A stretch of 42,580 nt of DNA from Streptomyces mexicanus (lineage in GTDB: Bacteria > Actinomycetota > Actinomycetes > Streptomycetales > Streptomycetaceae). Below are positions 36,095 to 42,580 of this stretch, piece by piece; position 1 is the first letter of the stretch, and each line of letters begins with the position of its first letter. A program made the position numbers and the translations under genes. Below the pieces are notes generated by a model. That model saw nothing but the letters and a program-made list of their open reading frames with translations, had not been told where the DNA came from and made no database searches. The stretch covers positions 4,157,742 through 4,200,321 of the forward strand of contig NZ_LR732544.1 in the NCBI RefSeq assembly GCF_902506575.1. Direction: 5' to 3'.

Positions 36095-37153
36095 GTGGCG
36101 TCCAACCGGCCTGCCCCCGAAGCCCCGTACGTGCCCGACCAGCGCACCGAGACGTTCGGCTACGGCGGCCGGCAGCCCGACCAGGGCCCCTGGGAGGAGT
36201 GGAACCCCACCGAGGACTCCCTCCGCCCGGCACGTGGCCGGCACCGGGTCACCAAGCAGCGCGGCGGCGGACTCGCGCGCAGTTCCACCGTGCTCGGCGT
36301 GGGCGTCATCGCCGCCGTCGGGGCGGGCGGCATGGCCAGCGCCAACGCCGGCAAGCCGCCGGTGTCCGTCTCCCTGCCCGATCTGCCCTCCGTCGGCTCC
36401 CTGCTCGGCCACTCCGACCAGGACGCCGACGCCGAGCAGGGCTCCGCGACCGCGCTCAGCGACGTGGGGGCGGTCCCCGTCCGGGCCGACGCCGCCGGCG
36501 GCACCGCCGCGGGCAGCACCGACGCGGGCGAGGCGCTGCGCAACCGCATCATGGCCCAGGCCGAACAGCAGCAGGCCCAGGTCGAGACCAAGGCCCAGGA
36601 GGCGGCCGAGGCCGCCGCCGCCCGGCAGGCCGAGGAGGCCGCCGCCAAGGCGCAGAAGGAGGCCGCCGCCAAGGCCGCCGCCGCGAAGCAGAAGGCGGAG
36701 GAGGAGGCCAGGAAGAAGGCCGAGGAGGCCCGGCTGGCGGAGCTGGCCCGGCAGTACACGCTGCCGACCTCGTCCTACACCATCACCTCCACCTTCGGGC
36801 AGGCCGGCTCCATGTGGTCCTCCGGTCACCACACCGGCCTGGACTTCGCCGCGCCCACCGGCACCCTGATCAAGGCCGTCCACAGCGGCACCGTCACCGA
36901 GGCCGGCTGGGCCGGGGCCTACGGCTACCGCACGATCCTCACGCTCGACGACGGCACCGAGCTGTGGTTCTGCCACCAGTCGTCGATCAGCGTCTCCGCC
37001 GGTCAAAAGGTGAGCACGGGCGACGTCATCGGCCGCGTGGGCGCCACCGGCAACGTCACCGGACCGCACCTGCACCTGGAGGTCCACCCGGACGGCCAGG
37101 CCTCCGGCATCGACCCGATGGCGTGGCTGCAGGCCAAGGGGCTCACCCCCTGA
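36095..37153 (+). CDS. M23-family (LytM-type) cell-wall peptidase
   Basis: The 352-residue product likely cleaves peptidoglycan cross-links. After a hydrophilic N-terminus, STVLGVGVIAAVGAGGMASANA (64-85) is a signal or anchor segment. A long Ala/Glu/Lys coiled coil (about 145-218) precedes the zinc peptidase domain. There HTGLD (H246-x3-D250) and HLHLE (H325, H327) supply the metal and catalytic residues and ELWFCHQSS the third histidine. The GTG at 36095 follows aaggaaaggag; an upstream in-frame ATG at 35978 would lie inside the riboswitch and is rejected. Control by c-di-AMP is expected from the leader. Confidence 0.93.
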   Translation: MASNRPAPEAPYVPDQRTETFGYGGRQPDQGPWEEWNPTEDSLRPARGRHRVTKQRGGGLARSSTVLGVGVIAAVGAGGMASANAGKPPVSVSLPDLPSVGSLLGHSDQDADAEQGSATALSDVGAVPVRADAAGGTAAGSTDAGEALRNRIMAQAEQQQAQVETKAQEAAEAAAARQAEEAAAKAQKEAAAKAAAAKQKAEEEARKKAEEARLAELARQYTLPTSSYTITSTFGQAGSMWSSGHHTGLDFAAPTGTLIKAVHSGTVTEAGWAGAYGYRTILTLDDGTELWFCHQSSISVSAGQKVSTGDVIGRVGATGNVTGPHLHLEVHPDGQASGIDPMAWLQAKGLTP

Positions 37154-37259
37154 GCCTCGCGCCGGCCCCAGGGTCGGCCGAGCCCGTTCGCGCGATCTTT
37201 GCGACCCGGTGCGGCGGGGCGCGGAATGGCCCGCTTCCGCCTGGCCGTTGATGACGTAC

Positions 37260-38204
37260 ATGACTGTTCGACACACACTCGGCCGCTCTGACCTCGAGGT
37301 CTTCCCGCTCGCCCTCGGCGGCAACGTCTTCGGCTGGACCGCCGATCAGGACCGGTCCTTCGCCGTCCTCGACGCCTACACGGCCGCCGGCGGCAACTTC
37401 ATCGACACCGCCGACTCCTACTCGGCGTGGGTCGAGGGCAACAAGGGCGGCGAGTCCGAGACGATCATCGGCAGGTGGCTCAAGGAGCGCGGCAACCGCT
37501 CCGACGTCGTCATCGCCACCAAGGTCAGCCAGCACCCGGAGTACCAGGGCCTGTCCGCCGCCAACATCAAGGCCGCGGCCGACGCCTCCCTCAAGCGGCT
37601 GGGCACCGACTACATCGACCTGTACTACACCCACTTCGACAAGCCCGAGGTGCCGGTCGAGGAGATCATCGGCGCGCTCGACGAGCTGGTGAAGGCGGGC
37701 AAGGTGCGGCACATCGCCGCCTCCAACATCTCCGCCGGGCGCCTGACGGCCTCCCTGGACTTCTCCGAGCGCGAGGGCCTGGCCCGCTACGTGGCGATCC
37801 AGCCGCACTACAACCTCGTCTCGCGCGACACCTACGAAGGCGAGCTGCGGGACCTCGCCGAGCGGTCGGGCCTGGCCGCCGTGCCGTACTTCGCGCTGGC
37901 CGCCGGCTTCCTGACCGGCAAGTACCGGCCCGGCGCGAGCGTCGACAGCGCGCGGGCCGAGGGCGCCGCCAAGCACCTGGACACCGAGCGCGGCCGCAAG
38001 GTCCTCGCCGCCCTCGACGAGGTCGCCCGGGCGCACGACGCCGAGGTCGCCACGGTGGCGCTCGCCTGGCTGGCCGCCCAGCCCACCGTGGTGGCCCCGA
38101 TCGCCTCGGCGCGGACGGTGGAGCAGCTCCCGGCGCTGCTGGCCGTCGCGGACCTGCGCCTGACCGACGACGAACTCGCGCGGCTCACCGAGGCCTCCGC
38201 CTGA
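37260..38204 (+). CDS. Aldo/keto reductase
   Basis: The 314-residue product is an NADPH-dependent TIM-barrel oxidoreductase: LGRSDLEVFPLALGGNVFGW, NFIDTADSYSAW (catalytic Asp/Tyr), IATKV (Lys), YIDLYYTHFDKP (His), and IAASNISAGRL. The C-terminal part, VALAWLAAQPTVVAPIASAR, is the coenzyme region. The substrate is unknown; such enzymes often reduce reactive aldehydes. The ATG could be 37251 or 37260; the second begins MTVRHTLGRSD, the usual family start. Neither has a clear ribosome site. It lies 106 bp past the M23 gene, probably separate. Confidence 0.9.
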   Translation: MTVRHTLGRSDLEVFPLALGGNVFGWTADQDRSFAVLDAYTAAGGNFIDTADSYSAWVEGNKGGESETIIGRWLKERGNRSDVVIATKVSQHPEYQGLSAANIKAAADASLKRLGTDYIDLYYTHFDKPEVPVEEIIGALDELVKAGKVRHIAASNISAGRLTASLDFSEREGLARYVAIQPHYNLVSRDTYEGELRDLAERSGLAAVPYFALAAGFLTGKYRPGASVDSARAEGAAKHLDTERGRKVLAALDEVARAHDAEVATVALAWLAAQPTVVAPIASARTVEQLPALLAVADLRLTDDELARLTEASA

Positions 38205-38239
38205 GCCGACCGGCCGGCCGCTCAGCCTGTGCCGCGGGT

Positions 38240-38400
38240 CTCCTAGGTCCCGCGGCTCCCATCGGTCCCATCGGTCCCAGCGGTCCATCGGTCCCAGCGG
38301 TCCATCGGTCCCATGGGATCCGACGGTCCTGCTGGCCCCGCGGTCCCGCCGGTCCCGCTGGCCCCGTCGGTCCCACTGCTCTCGCTGGTCGCGGACCCCC
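38240..38400. repeat. Low-complexity ggtccca(t/g)cggtccc repeats between convergent genes
   Basis: About 15 short units of 9-10 bp such as catcggtcccagcggtc fill the gap between the aldo/keto reductase and the PrsW gene. Either strand can be read as collagen-like Gly-Pro-X stretches (minus strand: GPTGPAGPAGP and GPLGPMGPMG), but no start, ribosome site or flanking domain supports a gene. Confidence 0.7.
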
Positions 38401-38436
38401 CGGAACCGCTCAGCCGCACCGTCCGTCCTGACCCCC

Positions 38437-39936
38437 TCAGGGCTGGGTCCGGTACGGGTCGTACGTCGGATACGCGTCGCGGGAGGGGGCCTGCGGCCCG
38501 CGGGACGGGTACGGCACCACGTGCCCGTAGGACTCCACCGGGCCGTGGGGCACCACCGGACGGTGGAAGCCCTGCCGGCCCTGTGGGTCCTGCCCTCGCG
38601 CGTGCCCGGCTCCCGGCGCCCTCTGCGGGTACCGCTGGGAGTGCCCGTACACCCCGTACACCGGCCAGGGCGGCTGGACCACCCGCACCGGCGGCGCGGT
38701 CATGCGGGCCGCGTGGTCCAAGGCGGGCTGCGCGACCTCGCGGCGCAGCCACAGCTCGTGCAGCAGGGCCCGCTCCCGTACGGTGAAGTCGGCCCCGGCC
38801 CGGCCCAGGCGTCCCCGCCTGCGCAGGAACGCCAGCGACGTGGCGTACGCCTCGTACTCGGCCACGACCCGCGCTGCGGACTTGCCCAGGTGGCGCCCGG
38901 CGTAGTCGCGGGCCAGCCGCCGGGCTCGCATGGAGCCCAGGGCGAACGGTTCCGCCGGGGTCAGCCACCCGGCGGCGGCGTACCCGGGCAGCTCCTCGCG
39001 CACGGTGCGCAGCTCCCGCTGCCGGGACCAGATGACCAGCCAGGTCAGCAGCGCGAGCGCGGGCAGCATGAAGGCGGCGTAGACGGCGAAGACCCCGACC
39101 CGGCCGAAGGTCGACGAGCCGTTCCACAGGGCGTGCATGCCCATCGCGAGCAGCAGCCCGGCCGGCGGCAGCAGGTACCGCCGCAGGCGCCGCTGCTCAC
39201 CGGAGGGGCCGCGCTCCCCGGTCAGGGCGGCCGCCATGCCGAAGCCGATGCCGGTCAGGACGGTGAACAGCGGGTGCGCGAACGGTGACATGATCACGCG
39301 GACCACGAAGGTCGCCAGGGTGACGGAGGCGATGCCCCGGTCGCCGGTCAGCTGGTCGGTGCCGAACGCGGTCCCCAGGTACAGGATGTTCTCGGTGAAC
39401 GCGAAACCCGTGGCGGTCACCCCGGCGATCACCACTCCGTCGACGATGCCGGTGAAGTCGCGTCTGCGGAAGAGGAAGATCAGCAGGACGGCGGCGGCCT
39501 TCGCGGACTCCTCCACCACCGGCGCTATCACGGTCGCGCCGAGGGTGTCCGCGCTCGACGGGTCGGCGGTGGCCGTCGCGATCCAGCGCGTTGCGAAGCT
39601 GTTGGCGACGATCGCGATGAGCGCCGCCGCGCAGGCCCCCCAGGCGAAGGCGAACAGCATGTTCCGCCAGGGGCCGGGATCGACCCGGTCCAGCCAGCGG
39701 AACGCGGCGGTCAGCAGCGGTACGGGCAGCACGGCCAGCCCGAGCCCCACCAGGAACCCCTCGGTGCCGGTCTGCCGGCGCACCAGAGCGAGGATGACCA
39801 GCCCGGACAGGGCCAGCAGGGCGGCGAGGGCCCCGTAACGCACCCGGCGTCGCTGCCACCAGTGCGGGCGTGCGGGCCGGCCGCCATAGGGGGCGGGGCC
39901 GCTGGGCTGGGTCGGGTACGGGGGACAGATGGCCAC
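38437..39936 (-). CDS. PrsW-family intramembrane metalloprotease
   Basis: The 499-residue product has eight or more hydrophobic segments. Its core shows PVVEESAKA (the EExxK-type motif), VIAGVTATGFAFTENILYL (the ENxxY helix) and MGMHALWNGSS, the conserved histidine helices of PrsW. PrsW in Bacillus cuts an anti-sigma factor in the membrane; the target here is unknown. The tail after residue 400 is cytosolic and rich in Tyr, Pro, Gln and His. The GTG at 39936 has no ribosome site but lies seven bases after TAGGGT on the minus strand (39944-39949), so a leaderless start is likely. Convergent with the aldo/keto reductase. Confidence 0.9.
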   Translation of the reverse strand: MAICPPYPTQPSGPAPYGGRPARPHWWQRRRVRYGALAALLALSGLVILALVRRQTGTEGFLVGLGLAVLPVPLLTAAFRWLDRVDPGPWRNMLFAFAWGACAAALIAIVANSFATRWIATATADPSSADTLGATVIAPVVEESAKAAAVLLIFLFRRRDFTGIVDGVVIAGVTATGFAFTENILYLGTAFGTDQLTGDRGIASVTLATFVVRVIMSPFAHPLFTVLTGIGFGMAAALTGERGPSGEQRRLRRYLLPPAGLLLAMGMHALWNGSSTFGRVGVFAVYAAFMLPALALLTWLVIWSRQRELRTVREELPGYAAAGWLTPAEPFALGSMRARRLARDYAGRHLGKSAARVVAEYEAYATSLAFLRRRGRLGRAGADFTVRERALLHELWLRREVAQPALDHAARMTAPPVRVVQPPWPVYGVYGHSQRYPQRAPGAGHARGQDPQGRQGFHRPVVPHGPVESYGHVVPYPSRGPQAPSRDAYPTYDPYRTQP

Positions 39937-39943
39937 GCCATTG

Positions 39944-39949
39944 ACCCTA
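39944..39949 (-). promoter_or_regulatory. Probable -10 box of the PrsW gene (leaderless)
   Basis: On the minus strand TAGGGT ends seven bases before the GTG start at 39936, the same geometry as at purD, purF and 12336. Confidence 0.5.
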
Positions 39950-39979
39950 ACGAGGGAACGCGCCAGCCGCGACGGGGTG

Positions 39980-40130
39980 TTGCCCGCTCCCGAGCGGGGG
40001 CGTGACGGGGTGGCGCTCAGCCCCGGTCGGAGTGTGTGGGGGTGGCGTTCAGCCTCGGCCGGAGTGTGTGTCGGGGTGGTGTTCGTTCCCGTTCGGGGGC
40101 GTGTGGGAGTGGTGATCAGCCTCGGCCGGG
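39980..40130. repeat. Degenerate repeats between PrsW gene and trmB
   Basis: Imperfect units built from gggtggcgttcagcctcgg and cggagtgtgtg recur about four times, for example near 40034-40070 and 40108-40135. They run up to the trmB stop codon and hold no supported gene. Confidence 0.55.
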
Positions 40131-40961
40131 GCGTGCCTGTCCGTGCGGCACGCGACGGAAGAGCAGGTCGCGCACCACATGGCCCTTCTGCAGTCCCTGG
40201 CCCTCGAACCGGGTCAGCGGCCGGAAGCCGGGGCGGGGCGCGAAGCCGCCGTCGGGCACGGTGTTCTCGAAGTCGGGGTGCGCCGTCAGCACCTCGAGCA
40301 TCTGCTCGGCGTACGGCTCCCAGTCGGTCGCGCAGTGCACGAGCGCGCCCGGCCTGAGCCGGGTGGCGGCCAGGGTCAGGAACTCCGGCTGGATCAGCCG
40401 CCGCTTGTGGTGCCGCTTCTTCGGCCAGGGGTCGGGGAAGTAGACGCGCAGCCCGTCGAGGGAGTCGGGGGTGAGCATCTCGCGCAGCAGGATGATCGCG
40501 TCGCCGTTGCCGACCCGGACGTTGGTCAGCCCGCCCCGGTCGGCGAGGTTCAGCAGGTTGCCCTGGCCGGGGGTGTGCACGTCGACGGCGAGGATGTTGG
40601 TGTCCGGGTCCGCGGCCGCCATCTGCGCGGTGGCCTCACCCATGCCGAACCCGATCTCCAGCACCACCGGACGGGTGTTCCCGAACAGCTCGGCGAGGTC
40701 GATCACCCGCTGTCCGTCGATGTCCAGCCCCCATGTGGGCCACAGCCGCTGCAGGGCTTCCGCCTGCCCGGCGGTGACCCGGCTGCGCCGCGGCTGGAAG
40801 CTCCGGATCCGCCGCTCGAAGTGCGACCCGGCCGGATCGGCCTTGGGCCCGTCCGGAAACCGGGGCTCCCCCTTGGCCCGGCCGCGCGGCACGGACGCAC
40901 CGGCACCGGCGTGGTCGGCCCCGGGGGCTTCGGAAAGGTGGGGATGCAGAGATTCAGACAC
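40116..40961 (-). CDS. trmB: tRNA (guanine-46-N7)-methyltransferase
   Basis: TrmB methylates G46 in the variable loop of many tRNAs using S-adenosylmethionine. The 281-residue product has PVVLEIGFGMGEATAQMA (SAM loop), LAVDVHTPGQGNLLNLA, and the signature VYFPDPWPKKRHHKRRL, with the late TDWEPYAEQMLEVL. An N-terminal extension of about 50 residues is typical for actinobacteria. The GTG at 40961 is chosen because TAAAAT on the minus strand (40972-40977) lies ten bases upstream, leaving at most a few leader bases; the longer upstream frame is low-complexity. It is followed by the next gene's stop region on the same strand. Confidence 0.93.
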   Translation of the reverse strand: MSESLHPHLSEAPGADHAGAGASVPRGRAKGEPRFPDGPKADPAGSHFERRIRSFQPRRSRVTAGQAEALQRLWPTWGLDIDGQRVIDLAELFGNTRPVVLEIGFGMGEATAQMAAADPDTNILAVDVHTPGQGNLLNLADRGGLTNVRVGNGDAIILLREMLTPDSLDGLRVYFPDPWPKKRHHKRRLIQPEFLTLAATRLRPGALVHCATDWEPYAEQMLEVLTAHPDFENTVPDGGFAPRPGFRPLTRFEGQGLQKGHVVRDLLFRRVPHGQARPGRG

Positions 40962-41070
40962 AGTGAGACCGATTTTACGGCCCACAGGACCCCGCCCGCT
41001 CTTACGGCCACCGGACCCGCTCCGGCCCTGCTCCCGGCCCACCGGACCCGCTTTCGGCCCAGCTCTCACC

Positions 41071-42255
41071 TCACCTAACGTCTCCCAGCACCTCCAGCAC
41101 CCTGCGCGCCACCTCCCTCCCGATCGGCAGCGAGGCCGTCGCCGCCGGGGACGGCGCGTTGAGCACGTGCACCGCCCGAGGCCCCTGCCGGATCAGGAAG
41201 TCGTCCACCAGCGTGCCGTCCCGCAGCACCGCCTGCGCCCGCACCCCCGCCGGCGCGGGCACCAGGTCCGTCTCGCGGACCTCGGGCAGCAGTCGCCGCA
41301 CCGCCTGCGTGAACGCCGCCTTGGACACCGACCGGCGCAGCTCCCCGGCCCCGTACCGCCAGTGCCGCCGCGCGATCCGCCACGCGCCGGGCCAGCTCAG
41401 TGTGGACGCCAGCTCCCGGGGCCGGACGACCGTCCAGCCGTAGCCCTCCCGGGCCAGCGCCGGCACCGCGTTGGGCCCGATGTGCACGCCCCCGTCGATC
41501 CCCCGGGTCAGATGCACCCCGAGGAACGGGAACGCCGGATCCGGCACCGGATACACCAGCCCCCGCACCAGCTCGGGGCGCGCCAGCTCGTAGTACTCCC
41601 CCCGGAACGGCACGATCCGCACGCCCGGCTCGTCCCCGGTCAGCCGGGCCACCTCGTCGCAGTACAGCCCCGCGCAGTTCACCAGCACGTGCGCGCGGAC
41701 CACGTCACCGCCCGCCGTGCGGACCGCCACCCCCAGCTCGGGACGCCGGTCCACCTGGACCACCCGGGCCCCGTAGCGGATCTGCGCGCCCGAGGCGTCG
41801 GCCAGCTGCCGGGCCACGGCCCCGTAGTCGCAGATCCCTGTCGTGCCCACGTGGATCGCGGCCAGTCCGCGCACCTCGGGCTCGTACTCCGCGATCTGGG
41901 CGGCGCCCAGCTCACGCACCGGGATGCCGTTCTCCCGGCCGCGCTGGACGAGCGCGTGCAGGCGGGGCAGCTCCTCCCGCTCGGTGGCGACGATCAGCTT
42001 GCCGGTGACGGCGTGCGGGATGCCGTACTCCGCGCAGAACTTGATCATCTCGGCGGCGCCGCGCACCGCGTACCGCGCCTTGAGCGAGCCGGGGCGGTAG
42101 TAGATCCCGCTGTGGATCACCCCGCTGTTGCGTCCCGTCTGGTGCCGTGCGGGACCGGGCTCCTTCTCCAGCACGGTCACGCGCGTGCCCGGCGCGGCGC
42201 GCGTGATCGCGTAGGCCGTCGACAGGCCGACGATCCCGCCGCCGATCACCAGCAC
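41071..42255 (-). CDS. lhgO: L-2-hydroxyglutarate oxidase (N-terminus displaced by an 11-C tract)
   Basis: LhgO is an FAD enzyme that oxidises L-2-hydroxyglutarate to 2-oxoglutarate. The frame encodes MLVIGGGIVGLSTAYAI (FAD loop), GRNSGVIHSGIYY, a family hallmark, then LVNCAGLYCDEVARL and NAPSPAATASLPIG at the end. The GTG at 42255 has no ribosome site and starts within the first beta strand. A better start, GTG 42323, has GGAGGG seven bases upstream, but between them a run of 11 G (minus strand; C at 42289-42299) puts it out of frame. With one more base it would read MAQGTIETGGGGQG and continue into THDGDVLVIGGG. Either the true gene begins there or the tract is variable or misread. Confidence 0.85.
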   Translation of the reverse strand: MLVIGGGIVGLSTAYAITRAAPGTRVTVLEKEPGPARHQTGRNSGVIHSGIYYRPGSLKARYAVRGAAEMIKFCAEYGIPHAVTGKLIVATEREELPRLHALVQRGRENGIPVRELGAAQIAEYEPEVRGLAAIHVGTTGICDYGAVARQLADASGAQIRYGARVVQVDRRPELGVAVRTAGGDVVRAHVLVNCAGLYCDEVARLTGDEPGVRIVPFRGEYYELARPELVRGLVYPVPDPAFPFLGVHLTRGIDGGVHIGPNAVPALAREGYGWTVVRPRELASTLSWPGAWRIARRHWRYGAGELRRSVSKAAFTQAVRRLLPEVRETDLVPAPAGVRAQAVLRDGTLVDDFLIRQGPRAVHVLNAPSPAATASLPIGREVARRVLEVLGDVR

Positions 42256-42288
42256 GTCACCGTCATGAGTGCTTCTGCCCCGCCCCTG

Positions 42289-42299
42289 CCCCCCCCCCC
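42289..42299. repeat. C11 homopolymer tract at the start of lhgO
   Basis: Eleven consecutive C on the plus strand (G on the coding strand), the longest mononucleotide run seen in the window. Its length decides whether the well-supported GTG at 42323 is in frame with lhgO: 11 is out of frame, 12 (or 9) in frame. Confidence 0.9.
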
Positions 42300-42410
42300 G
42301 GTTTCGATAGTGCCCTGCGCCACTGACAATCCCTCCAACCGGGGCCCGCGGCGCGAGCGGCCCGACGCCCCGACGGGCCCACGGAAGGGGGGGCCGCCCG
42401 GACCCGCCGC

Positions 42411-42500
42411 AGCGGAGCGCCCCTGCCGTGCCCTGCCGGACCCGCGGGCGCGTAGTGCCGTGCCGGACGCGGAGCGCCCTGCCGTGCCCTGCCGGACGCG
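42411..42500. repeat. GC-rich direct repeats at the right edge
   Basis: gcggagcgccc(c)tgccgtgcc followed by ctgccggac occurs near 42412-42440 and again near 42469-42497, with related fragments between and after. The stretch 42330-42580 shows no gene. Confidence 0.6.
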
Positions 42501-42580
42501 GAGCGCCCCCGCCGAACCCGCCCCCCCCGCCCCGCCCAGGCCGGCGTCATCCGCAGCGGGCGGGCCCGCTCGCGCAGCCC

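Overview
The window is chromosomal DNA of a Streptomyces or very close relative. Very high G+C, GTG starts, the complete BldC protein, an Lsr2 paralog beside purSQL, DUF3073, DUF6274, valine dehydrogenase and 16-bp-class parS palindromes all point there. From memory the gene order matches the conserved core of the Streptomyces chromosome not far from oriC (the dnaX-purD-purC-lsrL-purSQL-purF-purM-vdh-bldC-hrpA neighbourhood). No database search was possible, so that match is recollection plus inference.

Layout. 1-6.5 kb: the end of dnaX, then purD, a two-TM protein resembling an M48 peptidase with its zinc motif lost, an N,N-dimethylformamidase-like protein, and purC. 6.5-8.0 kb: three tRNA-Gly genes on the minus strand (two identical GCC copies and one structurally odd TCC copy). 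A decayed ABC-transporter/response-regulator locus carrying a parS site lies between the GCC copies. 8.3-16.2 kb: lsrL-type gene divergent from purS-purQ-purL, a mycothiol-enzyme/SCP-like protein, a 31-bp tandem repeat, purF and purM. With purD and purC this gives seven genes of IMP synthesis. 16.3-21.2 kb: DUF3073, vdh, a conserved unknown, bldC with a long structured upstream region, and a DUF6274-type protein. 21.4-26.1 kb: tRNA-Asp, hrpA, then tRNA-Phe, a second parS, tRNA-Asp and tRNA-Glu. 26.2-33.5 kb: metallophosphoesterase, small zinc metallopeptidase, lipoprotein, a 104-bp inverted copy of part of the downstream gene, DEAD-box RNA helicase, and an amino-acid permease. 33.5-42.6 kb: tRNA-Lys, a RibD-like fusion in swapped domain order, initiator tRNA, a c-di-AMP (ydaO) riboswitch in front of an M23 peptidase, aldo/keto reductase, PrsW-type protease, trmB, and an L-2-hydroxyglutarate oxidase gene whose best start is put out of frame by an 11-C tract.

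Most coding content is housekeeping: purine synthesis, tRNA supply, RNA helicases, cell-wall hydrolysis and developmental regulation. The most unusual items are the 104-bp inverted fragment of the DEAD-box gene that supplies the lipoprotein stop codon and could act as antisense or as an inversion substrate; the tRNA-Gly(TCC) altered at both positions 18 and 55 with an irregular T arm; the C11 tract at lhgO; the two parS sites; and the probable dead M48 peptidase. No CRISPR array, prophage or complete insertion sequence was seen.
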